Of a stretch of 40,815 nucleotides of DNA, positions 7,886 through 16,059 are shown piece by piece. Each line of letters begins with the position of its first letter. Positions within the stretch are counted from its first letter, which is position 1. The notes beneath the pieces were generated by a model. That model ran no database searches. It saw only the letters and a program-made list of their open reading frames with translations, and had not been told where the DNA came from. The stretch spans positions 20,820 through 61,634 of the forward strand of contig CADCJX010000023.1 in assembly GCA_902801885.1 (NCBI GenBank), written 5' to 3'. The position numbers and the translations under genes are program-made. The DNA comes from an uncultured Bacteroidia bacterium. GTDB lineage: Bacteria > Bacteroidota > Bacteroidia > Bacteroidales > UBA932.

Positions 7886-9310
7886 ATGTCAGAACTGGAT
7901 AGACATATTTCAGTGTGGAATGAGTGTCTTCGGATCTTCGAACAGAACGTAGATCCGAAACAGTTCAACGTTTGGTTCAAAACCATTGTTCCGGTCTCAC
8001 TTGTCGGTTCGACCCTCACGATCGAGGTCCCAACTGATTTCTTCAGGAGTTATCTTGAGGACGCTTACCTTCCTATAATAAAGATGACTCTCCGGAGGGT
8101 GATCGGCCCTGACGCCAAGCTCCTCTACAGGATCCATCCAGTCAAGAATGAGGGAGCCATGGTTTTCACGGCAGCTCATAGCAATGTCCCTGAGAACAAG
8201 CCCGTGATGCTAAGCACTTTCCAGGCTTCCAGTAATCCTGGTCCCTTTGTTTTCCCGGGACTGCAGAAGGTGAAGATCAATCCGAGGCTGAATCCTGCCT
8301 ACTGTTTTGACAACCTTGTAAAGGGGGAGTGCAACAAGATGGGCATCAATGCCGGTATTAGCATTTCCGACAAGCCAGGCAAGACTCCTTTCAATCCTCT
8401 GTTCATATTCGGAGGCCCGGGTCTTGGCAAGACTCATCTTGCCCAGGCCATAGGCATCGCGATCCACGACGCTTATCCCGAGCTCATAGTCCTCTATGTC
8501 ACGGGTAATGAGTTCAAGACCCAGTACATGAATGCTGTCCACCAGAACAAGCTGGCAGACTTCATGGCTTATTACATGAGGATCGATGTCCTTGTCGTGG
8601 ATGACATTCAGGAGCTCATAGGACCTGCCTCGCAGAACGCCTTCTTCAACATCTTCAATCATCTCCACCAGTCCGGCAAGCAGCTGGTCTTCACCTCGGA
8701 CCGTGCACCCGTAGACTTGATGAACTTCGAGGAGAGGCTTCTCTCCAGGTTCAAGTGGGGTCTTTCCGTGGAGCTATCCAAGCCTGACCATGACACCAGG
8801 CTGGCCATGCTTAAGGCGAGATGTGTCCGGGAAGGTGTCATAGTCCGCGAAGATGTACTTGATCTTCTTGCGAACAAGATACGTTCCAATTTCAGGGAAC
8901 TGGAAGGAGCGCTGATCTCCCTGATAGCAAGTGCGACGCTTTGCCACGAGGAAGTGACGAAGGAACTCGCCGAAAGGGTGACCGGGAATATCGTTTCAGA
9001 GGAACAGAACGAGGTTACAATCGACAAGGTACAGGAGGTTGTCTGCGAATATTTCAACATAACCCGCGAGACCCTGCTGTCAAAGTCCCGCAAGAGACAG
9101 ATAGTCCAGGCCAGGCAGATAGCAATGTACATGAGCCGCAACCTCATCGGCGGTTGTTCGCTGTCCACCATTGGTATGGAACTTGGAGGAAAAGACCACG
9201 CTACGGTACTTCATGCTTGCAATACCGTGTCGGATCTGATGTCCACGGACAAGATGTTCAGGCAGTACGTTTCCGACATTGAAAAGATGCTGGTACCTGT
9301 AGCGCGCTAA
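7886..9310 (+). CDS. dnaA: Chromosomal replication initiator DnaA
   Basis: Binds DnaA boxes at the origin and opens DNA for replication. 474 residues, typical length. Domain I (1-85, WNECLRIFEQNVDPKQFNVWF) binds helicase loaders; a short linker (about 90-125) follows. The AAA+ core has Walker A GGPGLGKTH (176-184), Walker B VLVVDDIQ (235-242) and a sensor/arginine-finger region around Arg288 (LLSRFKWGL). The C-terminal DNA-binding domain carries the family signature as GGKDHATVLHAC (434-445), where most DnaA proteins have GGRDHTTVLHA. The ATG follows a short leader containing a 6-bp hairpin. pepD begins 13 nt downstream on the same strand, so the two are probably cotranscribed. Confidence 0.98.
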   Translation: MSELDRHISVWNECLRIFEQNVDPKQFNVWFKTIVPVSLVGSTLTIEVPTDFFRSYLEDAYLPIIKMTLRRVIGPDAKLLYRIHPVKNEGAMVFTAAHSNVPENKPVMLSTFQASSNPGPFVFPGLQKVKINPRLNPAYCFDNLVKGECNKMGINAGISISDKPGKTPFNPLFIFGGPGLGKTHLAQAIGIAIHDAYPELIVLYVTGNEFKTQYMNAVHQNKLADFMAYYMRIDVLVVDDIQELIGPASQNAFFNIFNHLHQSGKQLVFTSDRAPVDLMNFEERLLSRFKWGLSVELSKPDHDTRLAMLKARCVREGVIVREDVLDLLANKIRSNFRELEGALISLIASATLCHEEVTKELAERVTGNIVSEEQNEVTIDKVQEVVCEYFNITRETLLSKSRKRQIVQARQIAMYMSRNLIGGCSLSTIGMELGGKDHATVLHACNTVSDLMSTDKMFRQYVSDIEKMLVPVAR

Positions 9311-9323
9311 TACAGGTATTACA

Positions 9324-10748
9324 ATGAATTCATCCAAAGTACTTGAAATCTTCAAGGAAATTACCCGTATTCCAAGGGAGTCGGGCCATGAAGAACCCAT
9401 GACTGCATTTCTGCAGCAGTTTGCCAAAGACAGGAATCTGGAATGCAAGACCGATGCGACGGGAAACGTCTGCATCATCAAGGAGGCATCTCCCGGTAAG
9501 GAAGGTGTTCCTGCCCTTGTCCTTCAGGGACATCAGGACATGGTCTGTGAGAAAAGAGGCGGAGTGGACCATGACTTCCTCAAGGATCCGATCAAGTATG
9601 TCGTCGAAGATGGTTGGATGATTGCCAAGGACACGACTCTTGGAGCCGACGATGGAATCGGTGTGGCTGCCATGCTGGCTCTCCTGGAAAGCGACCTCCC
9701 CATGGGAAGGATAGAATGTGTCTTCACTATCTCAGAAGAGACCGGAATGGACGGAGCTTTTGCAATGGAGCCCGGTTTCTTTACAGGAAGGACTCTAATC
9801 AATCTGGATTCAGAGGATGAAGGCCAGATGTTCATCGGCTGCGCTGGAGGGCTCGACACCATAGCACGTTTCGCCTATGAACGCGAAGACCTGGCTCCCG
9901 GTTACGTTCCTGTCCGGCTTGAGATCGGAGGCGCACAAGGGGGCCACAGCGGCGACGACATCAACAAGGAAAGGGTCAATACTATCCAACAGATGGCCCG
10001 TTTCCTGAGTTCGGAACTGCCTCACGGACTCCAGCTTATCATGATCAAGGGCGGTAATAAGCCAAATGCCATTGCAAGGGAATGCGAGGCTATCGTAGCC
10101 GTTCCGGACAAGGATGCCCTCATCAGCAGGTTCAATGATTTCGGTGGCGATCTCAGCCATGAATATTCAAAATCGGATCCTGATGTCTACGTCAGTGCCG
10201 CCGCTTTCCGCTGCACGGAGAAACCGGTTTGTTCCGCAGTCGCAGAGCGCTTGATCCGTTCCTTGTTTGCCTGTCCTCACGGCGTGGAAGCCATGAGTCA
10301 GGACATCCCGGGCCTTGTAGAGACTTCTTCCAACCTTGCTGCAGTGCGCATGCAGCGTCAGGGTGAGATCGAGGTCGTGACAAGCCAAAGAAGTTCGATA
10401 GGATCTGCCAGGAAGATGATGGCAGCCAAAGTCGAAGCCTGCTTCGTACTTGCCGGTGCCCAGGTGGAGCATAACTCAGAGTATCCTGGCTGGAAACCCA
10501 ATCTCGATTCTAAGATCCTCAAGGTCTGCGTTGATTCATACAGGAAGCTTTTCGGACGCGATCCCGAAGTAAAGGCCATCCATGCCGGACTCGAGTGCGG
10601 TCTCTTCGGCGAGAAATTCGGCGACCTCGACATGATTTCCTTCGGCCCTACTCTTCGGGGAGTACACGCTCCGGGCGAAAAACTGGAGCTTGCATCGCTC
10701 GACAAGTTCACCGACCACCTCATCGATGTGGTCACATCGTTCAGCTAG
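9324..10748 (+). CDS. pepD: Aminoacyl-histidine (cytosol nonspecific) dipeptidase PepD
   Basis: Cytosolic M20-family metallopeptidase that splits dipeptides such as carnosine and other Xaa-His substrates. 474 residues, close to E. coli PepD (485). The two-metal site is visible: His70 and Asp72 in VLQGHQDMVCEK, bridging Asp109 in LGADDGIG, Glu138/Glu139 in ISEETGMDGAF, Asp162 in NLDSEDEG, and the late His in RGVHAPGEKLELASL. The dimerisation/lid domain lies between (about 185-390). It sits 13 nt after dnaA and 6 nt before rpe, so it probably belongs to a dnaA-pepD-rpe transcript; no function links the three obviously. Confidence 0.96.
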   Translation: MNSSKVLEIFKEITRIPRESGHEEPMTAFLQQFAKDRNLECKTDATGNVCIIKEASPGKEGVPALVLQGHQDMVCEKRGGVDHDFLKDPIKYVVEDGWMIAKDTTLGADDGIGVAAMLALLESDLPMGRIECVFTISEETGMDGAFAMEPGFFTGRTLINLDSEDEGQMFIGCAGGLDTIARFAYEREDLAPGYVPVRLEIGGAQGGHSGDDINKERVNTIQQMARFLSSELPHGLQLIMIKGGNKPNAIARECEAIVAVPDKDALISRFNDFGGDLSHEYSKSDPDVYVSAAAFRCTEKPVCSAVAERLIRSLFACPHGVEAMSQDIPGLVETSSNLAAVRMQRQGEIEVVTSQRSSIGSARKMMAAKVEACFVLAGAQVEHNSEYPGWKPNLDSKILKVCVDSYRKLFGRDPEVKAIHAGLECGLFGEKFGDLDMISFGPTLRGVHAPGEKLELASLDKFTDHLIDVVTSFS

Positions 10749-10754
10749 AGGAAT

Positions 10755-11408
10755 ATGGTAAAGATCGCTCCTTCGATATTGGCAGGGGATTTCCTCCACC
10801 TCGAAAAAGACATACGCCTGCTCAACGAGCATGCTGACATCCTTCATTTCGATGTCATGGACGGAAGCCTCGTGCCTAACCTCTCATTCGGTTTTCCGAT
10901 CATGGAAGCCGTGGCACCCATCGCCACGATTCCGATGGACGTCCATCTGATGATCGTCAATCCGGACAAATACATACCTCGGTTCGCCAAGGCGGGTGCA
11001 TCCTACATCAGCTTCCATCTTGAGGCCGCAGACATCGCCGGCAAAGATGTTTCTGAATATATTTCATTGACGCACGACTGCGGAGTCAAGGCCGGAATTG
11101 CCATCAATCCAGACATACCGGTGGAAAGGCTTTTCCCTTATCTTGAAGAAGCGGATTTCTTCCTGGTGATGTCTGTGTTCGCTGGTTTCGGAGGACAGAC
11201 ATTCATTGAAGATTCAATCGGAAGGATTGCTACCCTAAAGTCTGAGATGTCCAGGAGAGGAATATCCAAGGACATCGAGGTTGATGGGGGAGTCTCGGCT
11301 TCAAACGCCCGTGTGCTTGCAGAAGCCGGTGCCACCATGCTGGTGGCAGGCAGTTCTGTCTTCAAGGCCGAAGATCCAGCCAGGGCAATAGCTGAAATGA
11401 GAGTTTAG
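10755..11408 (+). CDS. rpe: Ribulose-phosphate 3-epimerase
   Basis: Interconverts ribulose 5-phosphate and xylulose 5-phosphate in the pentose phosphate pathway. 217-residue TIM barrel. Seen: Ser7 in APSILAGDF, His31 and Asp33 in ILHFDVMDG, His64 in MDVHLM, and catalytic Asp177 in EVDGG. The phosphate motif AGSSVF is near the end. One oddity is the active-site loop: the usual MSVNPGFGGQ reads MSVFAGFGGQ, with Phe142-Ala143 in place of Asn-Pro. The gene ends within the ligase gene that runs the other way (4-bp overlap), and its terminator lies inside that gene. Confidence 0.96.
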   Translation: MVKIAPSILAGDFLHLEKDIRLLNEHADILHFDVMDGSLVPNLSFGFPIMEAVAPIATIPMDVHLMIVNPDKYIPRFAKAGASYISFHLEAADIAGKDVSEYISLTHDCGVKAGIAINPDIPVERLFPYLEEADFFLVMSVFAGFGGQTFIEDSIGRIATLKSEMSRRGISKDIEVDGGVSASNARVLAEAGATMLVAGSSVFKAEDPARAIAEMRV

Positions 11409-12154
11409 ATAATGTAACTTATCTCTTTGAAGGCGAACTTTTCACGTTCGCCTTTTCTATTTCTTACCTCCAATAACCCAGACTTGTCTACGCCGGTAAT
11501 CATGGCCTCGAAAGAAGTGCCGTCGGAGCATCGGACATATTCATGGAATTCACCTTTCCGGTATAGCCTTCCTTCGTAGGATGACGAATCGTCATCTGCA
11601 TTGAGATTGCTGACGATAGAATCCCTGAGGCAGACATGGAGTTTCTCCATCTCACTTTCAAGGTCATATTCCTTGCCCGAGGCAAGTGACATCGATGTCG
11701 GGTTTATGAGATTGATTGGGAACTCCCTCTGGTTGACGTTCAAGCCTATCCCTGCGATGCTGTACGAAACGTTGTTGCCGTCCAGGACATTCTCTATCAG
11801 CATCCCGCAGATTTTCTTGTTCCTGTGGTAGATATCATTGGGCCACTTGATCATGCATTCTATTCCGGTAGAGTCCAGGTAGGACAGGACTCCGAGGGTG
11901 GCCGCCTTGGTTATCCTGAACTGGTCGCTGGCCCGCAGGATAGGCAGGGGGCCTTGTCCGAACTTCAGCAGCATGGAGAAGGTTAGATTCTTCCCCTTGC
12001 TGGCCAGCCACTTGTTCCCTCTCTGGCCGCGGCCGGCAGTCTGGAGCCTGGCTGCTACAACTGACAGATTGTCATAATCGGAAATATGCCTTGCAAGCTC
12101 GTTCTGGGTAGAATCTGTCTCGTCCAACCAAAGTATTGGCATACGCTGTGTCAT
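11405..12154 (-). CDS. birA: Biotin--[acetyl-CoA-carboxylase] ligase (BirA catalytic type)
   Basis: Activates biotin as biotinyl-AMP and attaches it to the lysine of biotin-dependent carboxylases. 249 residues, so it lacks the N-terminal DNA-binding HTH of E. coli BirA (321) and cannot act as that kind of repressor. Motifs: DETDSTQNEL near 11-20, the biotinyl-AMP loop GRGQRGNKW (41-49), KWPNDIY (103-109) followed by KKICGMLIE, and IAGIGLNVNQ. A small C-terminal SH3-like domain ends ISYII. ATG start at 12154, with a candidate promoter at 12203-12210. Its last 20 or so codons also encode, on the other strand, the rpe terminator. Confidence 0.94.
   Translation of the reverse strand: MTQRMPILWLDETDSTQNELARHISDYDNLSVVAARLQTAGRGQRGNKWLASKGKNLTFSMLLKFGQGPLPILRASDQFRITKAATLGVLSYLDSTGIECMIKWPNDIYHRNKKICGMLIENVLDGNNVSYSIAGIGLNVNQREFPINLINPTSMSLASGKEYDLESEMEKLHVCLRDSIVSNLNADDDSSSYEGRLYRKGEFHEYVRCSDGTSFEAMITGVDKSGLLEVRNRKGEREKFAFKEISYII
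11430..11457 (+). terminator. Intrinsic terminator of rpe, inside the birA coding sequence
   Basis: A 9-bp perfect stem AAGGCGAAC/GTTCGCCTT (11430-11438 and 11446-11454) with a 7-nt loop is followed by a pyrimidine-rich tail (TTCTATTTCTT). It begins 22 nt after the rpe stop. On the minus strand the same bases encode the birA C-terminus (about RKGEREKFAFKE), and the run after the stem in that direction is not T-rich. Confidence 0.7.
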
Positions 12155-12180
12155 TGGCTCGGAAATTGTCTTTTATTTGC

Positions 12181-12188
12181 TATATTTG
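12181..12188 (+). promoter_or_regulatory. -7 box (TATATTTG) of the rsfS-ftsH-cdsA-psd operon
   Basis: TATATTTG matches TAnnTTTG; the nearest upstream TTG (12154) is 24 nt away, so the -33 element is imperfect. The box places the start site near 12195 and supports translation of rsfS from 12226, not from an upstream in-frame codon. Confidence 0.55.
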
Positions 12189-12202
12189 TAAATTAGGTTC
12201 AG

Positions 12203-12210
12203 CAAAATTA
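12203..12210 (-). promoter_or_regulatory. Candidate -7 box (TAATTTTG) of birA
   Basis: The minus strand reads TAATTTTG 48 bp upstream of the birA ATG, consistent with a leader of about 40 nt. It lies back to back with the rsfS box. Confidence 0.4.
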
Positions 12211-12225
12211 GCAAACTTTATCAAA

Positions 12226-12606
12226 ATGATTACACACGATCTGAGAGTGATGGCTGACGCTATGCTCGACAAGAAAGCACAGGATGTCGTAGGGATTGAC
12301 CTCCGTACCATTGGGACAGCCATTACCGACCATTTCATGATATGCAATGCAGATTCTACGACGAATGTCAATGCAATAGCTGATAACGTCATCGAGAAGA
12401 TGCGCGAACTTGGCCGCAAGCCTATCCGTACGCAGGGAATGGAGAATAACTTCTGGATCATCCTGGATTACGGTGACATAGTGGCCCATATTTTTTTGAC
12501 TGAATACAGGCAGTTCTACAGACTGGAGGAGCTTTGGGCAGATGCTCCGCAGAAGACCTACAAGGACAGGCCGAAATCCAAAAAGACTACCAAAGATGCC
12601 GAATAA
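12226..12606 (+). CDS. rsfS: Ribosome silencing factor RsfS (Iojap/DUF143)
   Basis: Binds ribosomal protein L14 and blocks joining of 30S and 50S subunits in starvation. 126 residues, typical. The RsfS core is clear: KAQDVVGIDLRTIG, ITDHFMICNADS, RTQGMENNFWIILDYGDIV, then FLTEYRQFYRLEELW. The C-terminus is Lys-rich (KDRPKSKKTTKD). The frame is open 30 codons further upstream, but ATG 12226 gives the family's normal N-terminus and lies downstream of the promoter box. The last 11 bp overlap the ftsH start. The order rsfS-ftsH-cdsA recurs in Bacteroidota. Confidence 0.93.
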   Translation: MITHDLRVMADAMLDKKAQDVVGIDLRTIGTAITDHFMICNADSTTNVNAIADNVIEKMRELGRKPIRTQGMENNFWIILDYGDIVAHIFLTEYRQFYRLEELWADAPQKTYKDRPKSKKTTKDAE

Positions 12607-14557
12607 CAACAACGACCCGAAGCGGAAAGTCATCCGCGTGCGGTTCAATTTTTCGTGGATATATCTTCTCCTCGTCCTTGGAATCGGATGGCTGCTTATG
12701 AACAACAGCAGCGCCAATCCCCAGAAGGTCGAGTGGGCGGAGGTGCAGGAGATGTTCCTTGAAGGAGACATCAAGGAAATCACCTATGTCCGCAACAATT
12801 TCAAGGGCGATATCACCATACGTCCCGACAGGCTTGCAAAATACTCCGACAAGTTCGGTGGAAAGGTGCCTGCAAGTTCACCACATTTCATTTTCCTGGT
12901 TTCAGACAAGTTCGATGCTGAGAAGGAATTCGGTGAATTGAACCAGAACCTGCAGGCTTCCGAGAAGGTGAAGATCATTGTTGAAAATGAGAGCCATGCA
13001 TGGGCAGACATCCTTGAATGGCTTGTCTTCCCGCTGCTTCTCATCTTGATGTGGGTGTGGATGTTCCGCGGCTTCAACAAGAACATGGGAGCTGGCCCCG
13101 GAGGTGCCGGAGGCGGGATTTTCAGCGTAGGCAAGTCCACTGGCAAGCTTGCAGACAAGGAGAAGGTAAACGTTACCTTCAAGGATGTCGCCGGTTTGTA
13201 CGGAGCCAAGGAGGAAGTGATGGAAATCGTTGATTTTCTGAAGAATCCTCAGAAATACACATCCCTTGGAGGCAAGATTCCCAAGGGCGCCCTTTTGGTA
13301 GGCCCTCCAGGTACAGGTAAGACTTTGCTTGCAAAGGCAGTAGCTGGGGAAGCGGATGTGCCTTTCTTCTCGATCTCAGGCTCGGATTTCGTGGAGATGT
13401 TCGTGGGAGTCGGAGCTTCGAGGGTGAGGGATCTTTTCCGCCAGGCAAAGGAAAAGGCTCCTTGCATCGTATTCATAGACGAAATCGATGCAGTAGGACG
13501 TGCCAGGGGCAAGAATGTGGGCTTCTCTTCCAACGACGAACGTGAGAACACCCTGAACCAGCTCCTTACCGAGATGGACGGTTTTGACACCAACTCCGGT
13601 GTCATCATCCTGGCAGCTACCAACCGTGCTGACATCCTTGACAAGGCCCTGATGCGTGCCGGGCGTTTCGACCGCCAGATCCATGTCGAGCTTCCGGAAC
13701 TCAAGGAGAGGGAGGAAATATTCCTTGTCCACATGAGGGGTCTTAAGATTGCCAAGGATTTCGACGTCCATTTCATGGCCCAGCACACTCCGGGATTCTC
13801 AGGAGCAGACATTGCCAATGTATGCAATGAAGCAGCCTTGACTGCAGCCAGGAAGAACAAGAAGGAGATCGACCGTCAGGATTTCCTCGATGCCGTCGAC
13901 AGGATCATCGGAGGTCTTGAGCGCAAGAGCTCCATCCTCACTCCCGAAGAGAAGAGGACAACTGCATATCATGAAGCGGGGCATGCAACTGTCGGCTGGC
14001 TCCTTCCTTATTCAGACCCTGTGTTCAAGGTAAGCCTCATCCCCAGAGGTGATGCCCTCGGCCTGACATGGTACCTGCCGGACGAGAGGAAGATCCTATC
14101 CAAGTCATACCTGATGGACCAGATGTGTGCCCTCATCGGTGGACGTGTCGCCGAAGAAATCATAAATGGCGAGCCTGCGACAGGTGCTCTTAATGATCTT
14201 GAACGCTTGACAAGGATTGCCTACAACATGGTTCAGTTCTATGGTATGAGCGACAAGGTTGGAGAGCTTTCTTTCTTTGATTCCACCGGAGCCAGAGGCT
14301 ATGACCTTACGAAGCCTTACAGTGAAAAGACTGCCGAATTGATGGACCGTGAGGTTAAGGACCTGGTCGACGAAGTGCATTCACGTACCATGAAGATCCT
14401 CATGGAAAACAAGGAAGGCTTCGTCACGATGGCTAAGCTCCTGCTTGAGAAAGAAGTGATTTTTGCTGAGGACATCGAGAAGATCCTCGGACCCAAGGTA
14501 AAACCTGCTTCTGCAACTGAACCTGAGCAGGCTGAAAAAACCGAAGCTGATGAATAA
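12596..14557 (+). CDS. ftsH: ATP-dependent zinc metalloprotease FtsH
   Basis: Membrane-anchored hexameric AAA+ protease that extracts and degrades membrane proteins and unstable cytosolic ones. 653 residues from ATG 12596. TM1 about 19-36, periplasmic domain about 40-135, TM2 about 138-157 (WLVFPLLLILMWVWMF). A Gly-rich linker follows, then the AAA core: Walker A GPPGTGKT (236-243), Walker B IVFIDEID (291-298), SRH with ATNRADILDKALMRAGRFD. The peptidase domain carries HEAGH (459-463) and the third zinc ligand Asp534 in ALNDLERLT. The first 11 bp overlap rsfS and the last 8 bp overlap cdsA, so expression is coupled. A longer in-frame start at 12542 is unlikely because it would add a basic tail inside rsfS. 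Confidence 0.97.
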   Translation: MPNNNNDPKRKVIRVRFNFSWIYLLLVLGIGWLLMNNSSANPQKVEWAEVQEMFLEGDIKEITYVRNNFKGDITIRPDRLAKYSDKFGGKVPASSPHFIFLVSDKFDAEKEFGELNQNLQASEKVKIIVENESHAWADILEWLVFPLLLILMWVWMFRGFNKNMGAGPGGAGGGIFSVGKSTGKLADKEKVNVTFKDVAGLYGAKEEVMEIVDFLKNPQKYTSLGGKIPKGALLVGPPGTGKTLLAKAVAGEADVPFFSISGSDFVEMFVGVGASRVRDLFRQAKEKAPCIVFIDEIDAVGRARGKNVGFSSNDERENTLNQLLTEMDGFDTNSGVIILAATNRADILDKALMRAGRFDRQIHVELPELKEREEIFLVHMRGLKIAKDFDVHFMAQHTPGFSGADIANVCNEAALTAARKNKKEIDRQDFLDAVDRIIGGLERKSSILTPEEKRTTAYHEAGHATVGWLLPYSDPVFKVSLIPRGDALGLTWYLPDERKILSKSYLMDQMCALIGGRVAEEIINGEPATGALNDLERLTRIAYNMVQFYGMSDKVGELSFFDSTGARGYDLTKPYSEKTAELMDREVKDLVDEVHSRTMKILMENKEGFVTMAKLLLEKEVIFAEDIEKILGPKVKPASATEPEQAEKTEADE

Positions 14558-15380
14558 CGTTACTGTCAGGACAATTTCCGGGGCCGCCTTCATTGTTGTG
14601 ATGGTGGCCTGCCTGATGTTCAACAAGTTCCTTTTCGCAGGCCTTATGGTTGTCATAATGTCAATCATGCTGTTGGAATTCTACAACATCACGATGGGGC
14701 ATAGTTACACCTTCTCCAAGGTGCTTGCGATAATGGCCGGTATCTTCCTTTTCGGGATAATGTTTGCGGCTTCAACCTATCACATTCCGATGCGACTGAT
14801 CGCCCTGGCGATGATTCCGATCTTCATCGTAATGATCAACTCATTGTATGTGAAGGACAAGGAGGAATACGGCAAGTTCTCTAACATCTACACCGGCCTT
14901 CTCTACATTGCTGTCCCTATCGCCCTTTCCAATCTGATTGCCTTTGACAAGGCTGGTAATTTCAGCGGAAACCTTCTGCTGTGTTTCTTCATAATTATCT
15001 GGTGCTCGGACGTTGGAGCTTTCGCTTTTGGCATTTCCCTGGGAAAGAAGTTCCCGGCCAAGCTTTTCCCTACGGTCTCTCCCAAGAAGACGTGGATCGG
15101 TTTCCTGGGCGGGCTCGTCGCCTCCGTCCTTGCAGCCTATGTCCTTTATGAAACCGGTCTCCTGAAATTCCCATTGATGCATTCGCTCATCCTTGCCATC
15201 ATCATGTCTGTGGCAGGAGTCTACGGCGACCTGTTCGAATCACAGTGGAAAAGGGTCTACGGAGTGAAGGATTCCGGAAATATAATCCCGGGTCATGGCG
15301 GATTGCTGGACCGGTTCGACAGTACCCTGATGGCAATGCCTTTCGGCGCAATTTATCTCGCTATTTTCGACCTGCTATAG
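14550..15380 (+). CDS. cdsA: Phosphatidate cytidylyltransferase
   Basis: Integral membrane enzyme making CDP-diacylglycerol from phosphatidate and CTP, the branch point of phospholipid synthesis. 276 residues with about eight hydrophobic segments. The family signature is intact near the C-terminus: WKRVYGVKDSGNIIPGHGG followed by LLDRFDS, and SDVGAFAFG with SPKKTWIG earlier. Its ATG overlaps the ftsH stop by 8 bp; psd starts 13 nt after its stop, so CDP-diacylglycerol synthesis and a later step of phosphatidylethanolamine synthesis are encoded together. Confidence 0.96.
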   Translation: MNNVTVRTISGAAFIVVMVACLMFNKFLFAGLMVVIMSIMLLEFYNITMGHSYTFSKVLAIMAGIFLFGIMFAASTYHIPMRLIALAMIPIFIVMINSLYVKDKEEYGKFSNIYTGLLYIAVPIALSNLIAFDKAGNFSGNLLLCFFIIIWCSDVGAFAFGISLGKKFPAKLFPTVSPKKTWIGFLGGLVASVLAAYVLYETGLLKFPLMHSLILAIIMSVAGVYGDLFESQWKRVYGVKDSGNIIPGHGGLLDRFDSTLMAMPFGAIYLAIFDLL

Positions 15381-15393
15381 TATTTTTCTGAAT

Positions 15394-16059
15394 ATGAAAC
15401 GGATCAGGATTGACAAGGATTCACATGGCACCATCGCAAAGATGTGGGCCTTGACAGCAGCAATTGCAGTTGTAGTGCTTCTGCTCATCCATAATCCCTG
15501 GATATGGATCCCTATAATCATAGTACTGGCCGCTTTCGCTTTCTTCGTCTTTTGGTTCCACCGCCTTCCGGACAGGGAGATAACTCCAGGAGACGAAACC
15601 CTGGTCACTGCTGTTGCCGACGGCAAGGTCGTCATAGTCGAGGAAGCTTATGAGAATGAGTATTTCAAGGGCGACTGCATCCAGGTTTCAGTCTACATGG
15701 ATTTCTTCGACGTACATGCCAATTACTGGCCGATGGACGGAGAGATATCATACTATAAGTATCACCCTGGGAAGTATCTGCTAGCCTTCCTGCCGAAGGC
15801 TTCTGAAAAGAATGAGCATTCATCGACAGCGATCAGGAATGCCCATGGAGAAATATTCTTCAAGCAAATCGCAGGGACCTTCGCCAGGAGGATAGTGTGT
15901 TATTCCAAAGAAGGCATGAAAGTGGAGAGGGGAAAGCAATGCGGGATCATCAAGTTCGGGTCCAGGATCGACTATTTCTTCCCTCTTGATGCTGAGATAC
16001 TCGTCAAGGAGGGTGAGTTTACCAGGGCTTGCCAGACTCCGATTGCCAGGCTCAGCTAG
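15394..16059 (+). CDS. psd: Phosphatidylserine decarboxylase, short (PSD-A) type
   Basis: Decarboxylates phosphatidylserine to phosphatidylethanolamine. 221 residues. Two hydrophobic stretches at 17-32 and 36-54 anchor the protein; then FHRLPDREITP, FDVHANYWP (105-113, usual FDVHVNRSP) and the self-cleavage site FGSR with Gly189-Ser190, where cleavage would leave a 32-residue pyruvoyl alpha chain. Last gene of the rsfS-ftsH-cdsA-psd operon. A phosphatidylserine synthase gene (pssA), which often follows in relatives, is not here; instead the gene converges on ispG with an 8-bp overlap. Confidence 0.94.
   Translation: MKRIRIDKDSHGTIAKMWALTAAIAVVVLLLIHNPWIWIPIIIVLAAFAFFVFWFHRLPDREITPGDETLVTAVADGKVVIVEEAYENEYFKGDCIQVSVYMDFFDVHANYWPMDGEISYYKYHPGKYLLAFLPKASEKNEHSSTAIRNAHGEIFFKQIAGTFARRIVCYSKEGMKVERGKQCGIIKFGSRIDYFFPLDAEILVKEGEFTRACQTPIARLS

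Noticed and set aside
12136-12225. Upstream in-frame extension of rsfS by 30 codons
   Set aside because: It would begin inside birA and cross the rsfS promoter box; the family N-terminus matches ATG 12226.
12542-12595. Upstream in-frame start for ftsH
   Set aside because: It adds 18 basic residues lying within rsfS; ATG 12596 gives the normal short cytosolic tail before TM1.
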